Shown here in pieces: positions 22,774 to 50,500 of a stretch of 64,000 bases of DNA. Numbering within the stretch: position 1 is the stretch's first letter; each line of letters starts with the position of its first letter. The notes under the pieces are model-generated. The model did no database searches. It was not told where the DNA came from and saw only the letters and a list, made by a program, of their open reading frames with translations. This DNA comes from Chionis minor (taxonomy: Eukaryota > Chordata > Aves > Charadriiformes > Chionididae): the NCBI GenBank assembly GCA_013398295.1, contig VZSF01006579.1:62001-126000 (forward strand). The letters run 5' to 3'. The position numbers and the translations under genes were made by a program.

Positions 22774-22926
22774 CCATTCAGCTGCAAATGCTAATTTTTT
22801 TCCATTTCTTCCCTTTGTTTTAACAAATAGTATGAATAATAGGGAACTGCAGGTGAATAAGTTGTCTTATGCACAAGCATTCACTAGATTCATATAGTTC
22901 AGAACATAAAGGCAACAATTAAAGTG
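22774..22926. repeat. 153-bp direct repeat, copy 1
   Basis: The block from CCATTCAGCTGCAAATGC to GGCAACAATTAAAGTG is repeated immediately after one N at 22928-23080. I see a single difference (C versus A near the start). Near-identity over the full length with an undetermined base at the junction suggests two overlapping reads or contigs were joined without merging. Confidence 0.95.
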
Positions 22927-22927
22927 N

Positions 22928-23080
22928 CCATTCAGATGCAAATGCTAATTTTTTTCCATTTCTTCCCTTTGTTTTAACAAATAGTATGAATAATAGGGAA
23001 CTGCAGGTGAATAAGTTGTCTTATGCACAAGCATTCACTAGATTCATATAGTTCAGAACATAAAGGCAACAATTAAAGTG
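22928..23080. repeat. 153-bp direct repeat, copy 2
   Basis: This is the second copy of the block at 22774-22926, directly after the N at 22927. It begins CCATTCAGATGCAAATGC. The sequence continues normally after it. A real recent tandem duplication is possible, but an assembly artefact fits the N better. Confidence 0.95.
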
Positions 23081-26000
23081 GTAGCTGTCATCAATTTCCA
23101 TTGAGTTGGTACTTTTAAGAAAAAAGAAACATGGCCATCCAGTCCTTCGTATTTCAGAAAAAATGAAATAAAGTATTCAAAGGATGTCAGACTGTGAAGA
23201 TAATTTAATTTAATTTGGTATTTTGCTTTTGCCTAACTTTACTTATCAAGATAAGTCATTTATATTACATTACAAATTCAAAGATCCAAAAGAAGATGAC
23301 TTTGACTCAGTTTGTGATAGACTGTTAGAAATGGAAGCAGTGTAACGTAGTAATTGACTACATTTTATACTTTTCTATCTAATGAAGAACATGGATCCGT
23401 AAATGTAGGCATGTACTCTGAGCATAAATTGTTTGGTAGATGGAAAAAGTAACGGTATTTCTAGGAAGATCCCCAGACTAAAGTTGTTTGGAAGTTTTGA
23501 AACACACTGTTTCTAACTTCAGAATAGTTGAAATTAAAGCTTTCAGAAACTTTACTAATTAAAAGGAGGCTATTATCTCAATAAAGAAGTGATTTCCCTA
23601 CCATATTAATTAACCTAGCCTGTGTTCTCAAGTGCGTGTTTTGTTCCGGGGAATATTTTAGGAAGGTCTCATTTGTGTCTCATTGACACAATAGCAGTAA
23701 CTCTCTTGTGCAAGGTTGGACCTAACACTAAATACGTTGGGAGACTTCTGAAAGAGGCTGCTTTTAATTGTAGTTAACCACTGTTGTTATGGTTTAAATA
23801 TTATTTTCTCATGTAATTATGCTTTTATTAAATCATAAGTATTACATAATCTATGTCAAATTTTTTTCCAAGTTGGCACTTAAGACAATTAAATTTGCTT
23901 TCATTACTCATCTATCCTAAAGTGTTTTGCTGACTTTTAACATTCATTCTTTTCCCATTTCACCTGTAGGGGAAAACCACAATTAAGTGTAAGAAGAAAA
24001 TAAATAAATGTGGAAATTAAATGTAAATTGGGAAAAACTGCAATATTTGATAGACTGTAACGGATCTTACAACTATGCTGTTAAGTCTGTTTTTTTCAGC
24101 AGTGAAAATATGTTGAGGTTCTGTGGCTGTTCATCCTAATGGTGCTCAGTTTTGCCATTGCGCGTGCAGCAGTGTGGTGTGGTAGGGGTTATAGCAGAGT
24201 AGACAAAAAATGATGGAAATTGGAAGACAGAAACTTCTAAACTAAGCTGAAAGACCACTTAGAAACAAGCAGAGAAGTTAGAATTGTCCAACAGATACCC
24301 TAATATACTGTTTTCAAAGGCAGTTGTTTTGAAATACAGGAATGTATTAGTTTAGATGTTTGGTTCCCTGGATGGTTTTGCACTGGTTTTTATCATGGGT
24401 AGAAATTCACTGGATGATAGGTGTTAACTTTTACCACTCAGTGGAAATACTTATGTAAATTGAAAGGAAACGTATGTCATAATTGCATATTAACTTGTGG
24501 TATGGAAAATGAGATCTTTTTTGTAGAACAATTTGTAAAGCCGAGGCTATTTTATTTTTTTTCTTTAACGCTTATACTCCACAAAGGGTAATTTCTGTTT
24601 AGCTTGCCGGTAGCAGTATGAAGAAGCTTTGACTTTAGCTTCCAATATATAACTTTTATTTTGTTAAACCAACAAACTACATCTTTGGTAATTTGTCAGC
24701 ATGTGATTCGTACTGTGGCTATACTTTCGTTTCATGGTTATTATAATTTCTATATGTTTTACAATCAATGGAAAAGAGGCATGTCTCCTCAGATAAAACC
24801 ATGAGCTATTCTTTGCTCAGAAGATTGGAAAGAAATTTAATTCAACTAAAATGGAGAGTGAATCAATGTTTCTTCCATTTAAGGTTTTAAGCCTTAAGGG
24901 GTTTTTGAGGCTATCAAATTAGCCTTCAAAATAAATACAGAATATAGGCTATTTGAACCTATATGCGATCCGGAAAGGAAGAAAATAATTATTTTGCCTT
25001 TTCCAATGCAAAAACTAGGTAGACATAAAAGAAATGAGTGGGTGGCAGGTTCAAACCAGAAGGAAATATTTCATGAAATATTTATAGTTCAGCTGTGGAA
25101 ATGTGCAAGAAAGTGTAGTAGATTTTCGTGTTTTATGTAGACCCAAAAAGTAATTGGTCTAATTGAAAGAGGAAAAGTCTTGCTTCCTGAGTTCTTTGTT
25201 ATGCAAGCCAAACTATGCTGGAAAAAAATGGAAAAAGAGTTCTCCCTGAAAGACTGGTAGTGAATAAGTTTTACTGGAGAAGTTCAGAAGCATCTTCCAT
25301 TAGAAGAAAGCAAACCATATATATTTATAAAGAATCACAAAATATTCATGAGGGCAGTTGTTCCCTAACTATGAAGGTTTTTGGGGAACAGAATGCACAA
25401 GTCCAGAGGATTAAATGTAATGTAATAGGCAACTTTCAGGATTTTGAAGAAATTGCTGTGAAAAGAATTAAGCCGATTTGAATCCTTTTTCCTAATTTTA
25501 ATCCTTTAAAAACTTACATTATTCACTTAGAAGATTCTTGTCTTGGTTGATAGTGTTGTTGAATATCTAATATTTCCACAGCTGTGTTCAGTATTGCTCC
25601 TTTGAGAAAAATATCTTTGTGGAAAAAATAAGTCAGCTTTTATGTATTTTCCCTAGGAATTGCTATCATATGAAAAGTTCCCACAGAGAAACATAGATGT
25701 ATTTTAGTAATACTGCATGCAAAACCTACAGTTTTCTGTATATATACTCATAATGCTGCACACTTGGAATGAAAGTTCTTTTCTCTGAATTAACAGAACT
25801 GCTTCAAAGTAGTTTGTAGAAAACAGTATGTTATTAGCTGGTCTTAATAACTCCAATTATTAAAGCTATGTTAATATAAACAACAGTCTAAATCACAAGC
25901 TATGAATTACACAAATGTTTGCATTAAATAAGTATGTGGAGAACTGTATCCTGTACAAAGAGTTAAACACAAAAGAAATGGAAATTCTGCCAAACTACAG

Positions 26001-27216
26001 TAAACTCAGTGGCTGTAGGAAATTCCTTACATAACAAACTATTAAAGAAGAAATTGTAACATACAGGGGTTTTTTTAAGATGAACATTTGAAATAATGCA
26101 ACTGTTAATGCTTTAATTTACTTTAATTCATAAAGCCTTGGGAAAAAAATCATCTAATGAATGGAGCCAGGATGGCTCAAGCAGACTGGAAGAATATTCT
26201 TTTGCGGAATTCATTCAACTCTTGAGTATTTGTTCACTTTCAGATACTACAGAGTGTTTGTGTCCATTATGGCCTCCATTAGGGCTGAGAAACTCATAGG
26301 ACTGGATTTGAAGCCCAAGGCAAGAACATCACTGGCTTCTTGCATTAATGAGAAAAGCGATAGCTAAGCCTTTAAACTCCCAAACACCAGGTAATTTTTT
26401 CAGCCCAGCATAACAGTTATTGGACCTTATGATAAACAAGCAACGTTCAGGCATACCACCTAACTGCCTAGCTCCTAATGCCTGGTGTAGTTTTGCATAT
26501 TTTTATCCTCTCATAGAAAAGAAATTCATGTTTATATATTGAAGCTGCAATCTGGGGACAAGAACATATTTTTTCTTTTTCTTGAGGCTAATATGGTCTT
26601 CTGATTAGCTGTAGTACACAACATTTCTAAGCTGAAAATATTACAGTTTCTGAATACAGAGCTTTGAAGTCAATGCCCCAAGTAAATCTTGTTACCCATA
26701 GAACTAGAACTCCCAGATGAAAATGTGAAAATAAGTAAAAATGACTATTTCTAGCCACCGGGACAGTAGAGTTTAGGGGGTAGCCCTCTGGATTCCCAGG
26801 TACAGGCATCAATAAGAGACAGACCAATATGAAATATAAATCAAACTTTACTGCTAGTTTTAATGAGTGACTGAAATAGAGTGTACACGGGCTCATATAA
26901 TAGTACTCAGCTACTGGGCAATGACAAGAGGTAAACTTGTCTTCAGCGTGTAGCCCACCTCACTGTTCAAATGAGATTCCCCTTCGTTTATATCTTGTAG
27001 TATTCTGGGAAACTCAGTTCATTGGTGGGAATTTTTAATAGACATGACTGCAGAAAAGAGGCAGCGCTCCAAGAAACTTCATAGCAATGACCAGATTGTG
27101 TATTGGGAAACTTTATTAAGTGTGTTCACAGGCTGATAAAAGCCAGTAAGTACTTCATGGAAATGTGCAAAATTATGTTCAGCAGCAATTAGACAGGGCT
27201 ATGTGTAAAGTACGTA

Positions 27217-27300
27217 AGAGCGCAAGAACAGCTGTACTGGATCAGATCAGTGCCACTCTAGTCCAGTCCCCTGTCTTTGACAGTGATGAAAAATAGTTCC
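27217..27300 (+). mobile_element. old CR1-like retroposon 3' relic
   Basis: The stretch AAGAACAGCTGTACTGGATC, then CCACTCTAGTCCAGTCCCCTGTC, split as TCTAGTCCAG and CCCCTGTCTTTGACAGTG, resembles the conserved tail of a CR1-family element. That tail reads roughly 'AAGAACGGCCATACTGGGTC...CCAGTATCCTGTC' and is common in turtles, crocodiles and birds. It is diverged and short, so it is an ancient copy. The subfamily is uncertain. Confidence 0.55.
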
Positions 27301-28297
27301 ACGGAGAAAAAGAGTATTGCAGTTCATGGTGTTCCTTTGCTTTTAGTTTCCTTGAAGCAAAATAAAGCTGTGGTTTTTAAGACAACTGTTTCATTTAGTT
27401 TTGGGATTCACCCTGAGGTAGTTTGGCTTTTTTTATGCCGTTCCTTTTAGGACTGATGGGACATTATTGAGTTTAGATAAGGACATTTATTGTGTGAAAA
27501 AGTTGACACCGTAATGCTAACAAATCTTTTAGTTCAGCTTTGCTTTACAAATTGGAGTATTTCAGTATGATATAACGGATGGCAATTTATCATGAATTGG
27601 TTTTTAGTGTGATCAAAAATATTTTATGCAGAACTCAGCTATGTAAGTTCTTTCAGGGACGCACAGTGGTGTATGAATGTTTTCCCAAAGGTAATTTAAT
27701 GACGTAGTAACTGTTGCAACTTCTTCGCCTTGCGTCCTATGTAATGGAAGATGTTTATGTAAGGTTCTGTTTGATTATTCTCTGTTTATGACTTAAACTG
27801 AAAAGGAAAAAACAGTGCTAAGTCTTTATGGGTCTATCCTGATGGAATTTTAATGTGGAACAGGGTGTCTGTTAGCAAGGAACATTACATGTGTAATGAG
27901 ACTTCGTAACTTGGATATTGGGAGCGTTAAAGCAATGTATTTCCACTGAATGTCATCATAACAGTTGTAACAAAATTGTTTAAATTATGCTTACTAGCAT
28001 TTAAGTATAGCTGCTTGGTGCCTGAATTAGTATAAAACTTTTGAATAATAGATTTATTAGGTAAATAAAAAGCTAAATTCATTTTGATCATATGATCATT
28101 TCTTAATGTGGAAAAGGAGAGATCTGTTTAATACATTTTAGAGTTTTGTAAGTGATGTCTTCATTACTTTTAGATGGAAAAAGTGTTCCAACATTTTTCC
28201 ACAATATTTTGGGCCTTGCAACTGTACAGAAGTTGTTGACATCATTAAATCAGCTCTTATTTCACGTCTGCTGTTTTTTCCCCATTTAAAGTGGTTT

Positions 28298-28921
28298 TCA
28301 GTGTGCCAAGACAAGTAAAATTAAAGACTTTCCCCGTGAAATAGAGAGTTTGGGATTTAATGGTAACTCATTATAATAGAAGGGTAATGTTACTAAATAA
28401 GCAATACAAGCAGAGATCTCTCTCTTTTGTTCATTAGAAAACAGGAATGTATGTGTACTGAATAAGTCAAAAACATTAAGAACTAGTCTTTTTGGCTGGA
28501 AGTTTATACCTTTTTCACTTTTCAAGAAGACAGTAAGACTGTTCTGCAGGGTTTCCTCCAAATGAGTGTGGTTGACTGCTGTTTCTGGTCCACTAAATGT
28601 TTAAATGCTTCCTGCTTGCAAAACCAGCTTTAAAAGTAAGTCTCTCTTAAAAAGTGCGCTCTTTCCAAAGTAGGCTTCACTTCTGTGGTTGAGACGTTCT
28701 ACAAGATGGTCATAGTGTGATTCTGACCCCCTTTCAGCAGTGATTTGACCTGAACTTTGGTCTTCCAAAACTTGATAGATAACTTTAGCAAGGAGGGGTT
28801 GTATAAAAGTTGTAACACATGCAAGCAACTTGCGGTTGTTCTCTCTTGAATTTGTCTGTGAATACAAATTGCAGCACATCTGCACCCGGAGAACAGGAGA
28901 AATGAGAGCACTTCTGTGCAT
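28298..28921 (-). other. long minus frame with one internal stop
   Basis: From an ATG at 28921 the minus frame runs 106 codons to a TAA (28603-28601). It then stays open in the same frame for about 100 more codons to 28298. The 208-codon span thus has one stop. The translation (for example HYDHLVERLNHRSEAYFGKS) matches nothing I recognise. It could be a decayed exon or retrocopy, or chance. No splice sites or poly-A tail are evident. Confidence 0.2.
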
Positions 28922-30575
28922 CTACCCAAATCCGATTGTTTGTCAAAATTGTTACTTGATTGGCTTAACAGTTTTCTTCCTCAGACCACATTCTCATCAG
29001 GGATTTGCCAGTTTGCACACAGTGGCTTTCTGTGGGAAGTCATTATTCCACCTTTGTAGGAATAACATGAAGGCTCTCCCAGTATATCTCAACTGAGCTT
29101 CTTGTCCAACTAAAAGATCGAGTGGTGCCAACTTCTGTAAGACTTAGGAAATCTTCAAAGGACTGGGATGACGGAGGTTCAAACAAGTCATTTCAATTCC
29201 ACAAGAATATCTAATGGCTATGACAGGGTTTGGTCCATGCTGTTTTATAAGACTTCTGAGTTTAATAATACTTCGGCAGAAATATATTCCATTCTCAATG
29301 TAATTGCCTTCCTAAAGTATATTGATTTACAATGTAAGCCTGCAAAAAATAATTATTTGCTCAAATACATGGTGGAGAATAAACAGTAGCTGTAGGGGGT
29401 CTTAACTTGAGCTGCCCTTGCATATTTTTATCCTACTGGTGTCCAAAAGTCTGAACTTGTTCCCATATTTTTCTTGACCAAGAACGGTCAGGTCACTTCG
29501 CTATGTCTTACTGTCACAAGGTACAAAATGGATTACTCCCATCTACTGTGTTTATAAAATCCTTTAAGACTCACTGTTAAAAAGTAGTGGGATTTTTTTT
29601 TTTAATAAGAAAGTCCATTTCACTTCCAACGTAGTTGGTAGTTTTGAAGAGTGAACAGACTTAGACTGCTTACATTTGACATATGGAAATGTTATCCAAG
29701 TTTAATTGGTCGTGTATTTCTTAAGTGAGTAAGCATTCATTTGTTGCACATCCTTCATCCCTTGGCTTCTTTCTCCTTCTTGGTCTTCTGCCTCTGCTAC
29801 TGTTGTGTTCTAGTTCCAAAATGTTTTTCCTTCAGTCTGTTTCACTACTGTGGCATTGTATCTGCATCATTATTTTAGATGATGCTGTGTTATCGAGTGC
29901 CTCTTGTAGAAACGGCTTATCACAGGGTACTTTCAGGCAAACCTGATACCCATTGTATTAAACGGCCAAAGGAAAATCTTAGGCATAAAATTCATTACAT
30001 AAAATTCACTTTTATGATATCTTAAAAGTGAACAAGTGTATATTGGAGAAAAAAGTATGTTAATAGTAACAATAAATCTTTAGTCATCTGTGTTTTAGCG
30101 GTGGAGATTTTGCAGTGGATCTTATAAAATCAATCTGAAGGTTTTGATAATAAAAGTATTCTATTTGAATGAAAAGAATTGCAATGATACATGGTGTTTT
30201 GCTTAGATTTATTATAAGAATGGAAAAAATGATGTAATACAGCAGTTTGTTTACCTTAAAATTCCTTCTTGGTTCAATCCATGTATTCAAAATGCTTAGG
30301 AAAGCTTCTGAAAGCACTGACAGCAGTGTTGCAAAGTAAGTCTGGAGTTACTTAGCAATAGACTAAAAGTATTCATTTTAATAATTTAGGGGTTTTTGAG
30401 TCTCAAAACAGTAGTATGGGAACTTAATGGTGTTTGACAAAGACAAAGGAATATTAGCCAAAGTATTAGCCAAAGTGAAAAGAAAGGAAGGAATTGAATG
30501 TTGAAAGTGCACAAGCAATGAAATTCAATCACCCAAACCAGAACAGTGGATGTAAAAACTCAGCCTTAGTCTATT

Positions 30576-30590
30576 GATTGATAATCAATC
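30576..30590. repeat. short inverted repeat with homeobox-type words
   Basis: GATTGAT, one base, then ATCAATC forms a perfect 15-bp inverted repeat; a further TGATTGATTT lies just downstream. Such words resemble PBX/HOX-type sites, but no function can be shown. Confidence 0.4.
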
Positions 30591-32074
30591 TTAGTGATTG
30601 ATTTCACTGTTTTTTACCAAACTTGGGAATCACCCAGGTGTGTCTTATGACCATACTTTACCAAACGAAATATCCAAAGCAGTCTTTTTACAGAAGTACA
30701 TATATCTTAGGATTGTTTCTTACAAGAAATGTGCTATCTTTTGACTCACTGCAGATGAAGTACCATTGTGCCTTGCAGGTAATAGTTTATTTGAGCAAAA
30801 GGGAACTTTGAGATAGAGCAATATGGTCTTATCATGATTGTATAGCTTCAGAGAAAACAAAGCTGAGTTGTTCACATACGCTGTTTATAGTATGAAAAAA
30901 CCCACCTGTTTGGAGATCTTTCGCTGTTAAACACTGTGTGAACAGTATGCTTGTGCTGATTATATGAGGTGTCTGTAGGCAGTAGATTGGGATGTGTGGG
31001 AAATGCATAGTGAAACCTTCACTTCCAGAGTGAGGGCAGGAAGTTACACTTCAGTAGTTAGTGTGTGTCCTTAGAATGTTGTGCAGTTGCTTACAGTTTT
31101 TATATGCCTTTAGAAAAGTCAAACTTTGTATTAAGCTACTCCATCCATTGTTCTGATCCATTCTGAAGCATAAATGATTAGGCAGCGTACTTACAGTACT
31201 GAAGAAGTGCATATTTTTTTATGCCTCACAGAATAGCCCAGCAGAAAGTGGAAAGTACCTGCATGAAGAATAATGACTTGCCAGTGATCTGTAATCATTT
31301 CCTACCACCAGTCTACTCTTATAAGAAAGGACTGTAGAATTCAGGAAATATGACAGTTGTTAGAACTACTTTAAAGTTTTATTGAAATTGTTCTTTAAAA
31401 TTAAAATATTAACTACTTTTTATCAAATTGTTGTCCACTTTAGAGAAAGAATATAATATTAAAATCTGGAGCAGAATATTAAAAATACTTCTTTTCTCTG
31501 AACTCCGGCATTAAAAAAATCTTCCAGAGACTGAACTCCTTTCTAGGGAAACCGAGATCTATTTGTAAACACGTACGGTTGTATACCTAAGCAGACATTC
31601 GTATCAAATGTATTACTGAAACTGCTTTATTAATGTTGTCTCTGAAGAGATGATTTATGACTATCTAGAAGCTTTCATTTTGTAGTTTTGACAAAGTCTA
31701 ATTAGTCCCCTAAATAGGCAACATGATCCTGATCCTATGCAGTATAAAAAGCTAGCAAGCTAACTATTGAACAAATGAATAGGACCTACCACTCGAGTTT
31801 AAAAAATAAATTTAAAAACTTTCAAATAAGCTTTGTTTTACAAAAAAAAAAAAAGCATCCATATGAAAATTAATTGCTCATTCCTCTAGCTCCCCATATT
31901 GAAACACAGAATCTGGTGAGTCATTTCTCTAAAACAAACAATTTAACATTTTTTCCATGAAATTTCAGCTGGAAGACAATTTATTACTGCAAATATTTAG
32001 TAGAAGATCCAGTACAGTGTATGTTTTAAGAAACTTGATTCTTGCAGTGCTAGAATGTTCATAGCTGAAGGACT

Positions 32075-32080
32075 TTTATT
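32075..32080 (-). promoter_or_regulatory. ECM2: candidate polyadenylation signal for ECM2
   Basis: The minus strand reads AATAAA about 400 bp past the ECM2 stop codon. A second AATAAA (32486-32481) overlaps the stop codon itself and is too close to be the usual signal. The choice is not provable from sequence. Confidence 0.3.
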
Positions 32081-32481
32081 TGTATCATTTTTAAAGCTGA
32101 TGGTACCTTTAAAGTGTTTTAAATTCAGTTAATCAAGACAGGGACAAGTTGAGGGTTTGTTAATTTATATTCTTTTCTAAAATCGTATCTTGTGGAGGTG
32201 TATCTGGGGGCATAGTTTGATCTGTTGTGCTTAAGTAGAATTTCTGTCAATAGAAATAAAAATCTATGACATAATGTTGAGCTTCTATTTTTACATTTAA
32301 TGTTTTTATAATGAAACAATACTAAGAAATACACTACTTCCTTACTTCAGTATATAATGTACTCTATCTTATTTATAGTAGTAAGAAGGGTTTAAATCAG
32401 AAATAAGCAGACCTGTTAGTAGCAGAGAATAAATAAAGCTGTGTTTGTAGAGATAGGGTTTGCAATGCAAAGGTTAGGTGT

Positions 32482-46993
<14,512 letters not shown>

Positions 46994-47249
46994 GTCTTCG
47001 TGTCCCTCAAAGTATCCTGGAATGGGAAAAAAGAGGAAAATTAGATAGCTAGAAAGCTTTTAGGATTGTGTCAGTCATATGGTGCACTTTTCAAAGCAGG
47101 TGGACCAATACATGGTAGATCAATATAACTAAGCTTCCTCTTGGAAAGAAATTGCCTTATGAGAGCTCAAGTAAGCAATTTTATTTTTGTGGTTTTCTGT
47201 CCTTCAAGTCAACAGTCAAATTCAAATATACCGCTGGATATTTTGTTTT

Positions 47250-47315
47250 ATCAGAGTCACACAGAATTACGTAGGTTGGAAAAGACCTTTGAGATCATCA
47301 GCTCCAGCTGTCAAT
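47250..47315 (-). mobile_element. CR1 LINE 3'-end fragment
   Basis: Plus-strand words AGTCACACAGAATTACGTAG, GTTGGAAAAGACCTTTGAG and ATCATCAGCTCCAGC are the reverse complement of a CR1 terminal region (consensus CTTTTCCAACC...GATTCTGTG). It is short and somewhat diverged. Confidence 0.75.
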
Positions 47316-47328
47316 TGAGTCCAACTCG

Positions 47329-47592
47329 TCAGCTGTCCACTGACTGAGACAAACTGTGTTTAGAAGTATCTTTTTCAATCAAAACTAATTGTGCATGTGA
47401 AGAGGGGCTAGCTTTGTATTTGGGGTTGCATTTAAACAGGTAGTTTACATTTGCAGTGCCATCAGGCATTGGCAGTTTTGTAATTGTTACTGCTCCTGGG
47501 GTGTTCCTGAGAGGTGTAAAGTGTTTCTTCACTTTTTTGATTGCTAATACTTCTTTCGGGTTGTTGTAACTTCTGAATACAGGAATGGTCAA
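47329..47592 (-). other. 87-codon open frame next to a CR1 end
   Basis: The minus-strand frame reads, in part, NPKEVLAIKKVKKHF and LPMPDGTANVNYLFKCNPKY. It lies directly 5' of the CR1 fragment in the CR1 sense direction. However, I see no CR1 reverse transcriptase motif, and no other family is recognised. It is weakly protein-like and may be chance. Confidence 0.15.
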
Positions 47593-50500
47593 GTGACAGA
47601 AAAATGCCCAACTAATTTCCTATATTCTGCCCCAAATGCATTTGGTTTGTCATTTCTGGGCAAGGTATTTTTCACCATAGATGAAGAGAGATGTTGCTTT
47701 TGCTTCCATTTCTAGCCATCCTCTCCTTTAACAGGAACTTTTTGGTTCTGCAGTAGAGGAGACTTTAGGAAGTTTGATCACAATAGCACTACTTGTGACA
47801 TCCCACATCTGCTTTTCTAGTGGAAGTTTTTATTAAGCATAGGTAGCCTAAGAATACTGATATATAACAGGTTGGGTTCTGCATTTACTTTCAAAGAAAT
47901 TCAAAATTGCTATGTATCTTGAGCTTTCTTATGTTTCTGACAGAAAAATTACATTTAGTGTCACCAATAGGTGGCATTCCAAAACAGAGCAGTCAAAATT
48001 CAGGAGTATGCATAGAAAGCATATCCAGCGATGACTATATCAGTGTGGAAATAAGTCTATGCATATCCAAAGTTATTAACAATTTGTCATAGCTCTGTCA
48101 GTACGATTCTTTCAAAAAGGAAACGCTGTCATCCTGTGGCCTGTGTTGACTGAGATGATAAGAGTCTGAAGACACTAGTGTTCTTGTGATGTTCACAATT
48201 AGAGAAGAACTTGAGACTTGGAGCACTTAGTCTTTGTGTCCAAGACAAGGCTCAGGCTGTGTCCTTGGGTTTTCTCTGAGGAAGTCTTGAGGGGATTAAA
48301 AAAAGTTTTTTCTTAACGTTCATCAGTCTGGCTTTATATGTAGGCTTTTACTTTGGAGTTTGACTTCTTATAGTTACTTATGTTGTATAAATACTAGATA
48401 GTATTATTTCAGGAACCTGAACTGTATTTTTGCCTTAATCAGATGTTTTTAAAGAGTTTGTGCATCTTGGTGTTGTCTGATTTATATAATAGGTCAAGTT
48501 TTTGGTGCAAGTTGCCTAACTTTAACATAAGGCATGTGATTGATTGCATGTTTTTCGTGTTTTCCACGGCATAATTTTCATATTCTCCTTTTAAATGGGA
48601 AATCGGCAGTAAATAAGCTTGAAACAATGTGTTTTTACTTATTTCTAATATTGTAGGTTTTGTGTTGAGCTGTTTTAATTTTAAAATATTAGAGCAAATA
48701 TATATAAAAATTTGCATGATTTTGTTAAGCTAAGCTAATTTTATTCCCATATAAAGAGAATTTGAGGTGCAAGTGTCTTGCACAAATACACATAATGTCT
48801 CATGTTATTGCAGGGTTCTGAAATTAATCCAGACTTTAGTATACTGCTTTCTACCCATTAGAAATCAATTATTGCAAAATGCTATATGGACTTTATACTG
48901 GCCTTTTACTTACAGAAATTACTGTTAGTTAACATATCAAATAGATGCAGAAGCTTGTACTCTGCCTTGATGATGTCTGTTCTTTTTCAGAAAGTGCTTG
49001 TTTCTTAGTACCTCTGCTTGCAGGACAAATGACCTAATGTTTTTGGTTTCTAACTTACTTGCATGGTAATGACTGGCTATAAAATTACACAGTAGGCTTC
49101 TGTTCCGCAAGTTTGAATGAAACACACAAAGAGCCCTTAGGGAAAACTGAATATACAAAGAAAAGTCTTGAACATGTGTATTCATTCTGTCGAGTTAGTG
49201 ACATCTTAATTACGGTCACATTTTTATAGTATACTTTATAATAACGCCGTAGCTATGTAGTTAGGGTAGAACTACATTACATTTGTGCTTTTTTAACATT
49301 TAACCCTTTCTTCCTGTGACCAGAGATGTAAAATGACATGGCTGAAATACTTTTCTCTATACATGTATTTTTAAAAGTCAGGAATAATACAGTGTGAATT
49401 ACATTACATTTACCGTACAAACAATGTCTCAGAGTTTTGCTGCTAACTTCAATATAGAGTAAGACTCTATAGTAAAAACAATTATTTTAAAGTGAAACTT
49501 GTTTTCATAACATACATTAGAATTACATATTAAAAAAAAGAACAAGCACAAAAAAACCAGAAAACAACCCCTCCAAAATATACGTCTTTGTAAACTAACC
49601 CTGTTTATATATGTGAGTTTATATGCTATATTTTCACACCAACTTAACTCTTTAGTACTGAAAGCTTAATACTGTTGCTTTCAACCAAATGCTGTTCCTT
49701 CCATGCAAAATGCTAAGCTGTGTTTCTAAGTTTCTTTCCTTGGCTTCTTTAATAAGTGCTGTCTCACAGTTTAAGACCCAAATTGGGAATGTCATACAAG
49801 AAAAAGGCATTAAATGCATTGGGCCTTTACTGCCCGTGACTGGAATCCTCAGATTATCTATCAGGAAGTTATGTTTAGTATAATGACAGCCAACTTTTTA
49901 ATTTGGGAAAAATTCAACTATTCAACTTACACGACTTTTGTAACAAATGATTACATAGCAAAATAAAATTACAGTTAGCTAATATAATTAATTATATCTT
50001 TGTGTTGCCAGATAGTCTCAACATGGCTGCATTGCTATACTTTTTGATTTTTACTCATAAATGTTTAGATCACCCATCGTATGTGTAAGCATCCTTATTA
50101 CCTTTACTTTTATCATGTAATGAGTTCAGCAGTTTGGAGCTTTCAAAATGTTTATCTTCAGTAAGTTCTGTATCTGTCACTTTGTTATTATGTTAGTGGA
50201 AATAGTTAATTCTTAAAGTAGTGACCCTTTAGAAATACCAGAGTATCAGAATTTATTAAATAATCTATTTTTATCTATTCAGTCTAAATTCAAACATGTT
50301 TCTAAGATGTCATGGTTATTTCTCATGATATACAGGGGTTAAAGTGATTTACCGAGGTTTTTCACATACTCATCTTTAAATTTATTGCATAGAAATGAGT
50401 TACATTTAGCCATACCAGCAAAACTAATTGCACTTTCAGTTAGTTTAAGCTTGAAGTGCACGGCAAACATTCATACAAAACAAAAAGCAGATCAACTGGT

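Larger units (their letters stand above)
12898..32481. other. ASPN-ECM2 intergenic interval
   Basis: About 19.6 kb of AT-rich DNA lies between the ASPN first coding exon and the ECM2 stop codon. The untranslated first exon(s) and promoter of ASPN should lie in its left part, and the ECM2 3' UTR in the last several hundred bases. I see no complete gene. It holds a T-rich simple repeat (15870-15914), an orphan exon-like segment (16408-16491), an LRR-like fragment (18392-18435), a palindrome (22085-22100), a duplicated 153-bp block (22774-23080), an old CR1-like relic (about 27217-27300) and a long minus frame with one stop (28298-28921). If mammalian synteny holds, it is also intronic to CENPP on the plus strand. 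Confidence 0.6.
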
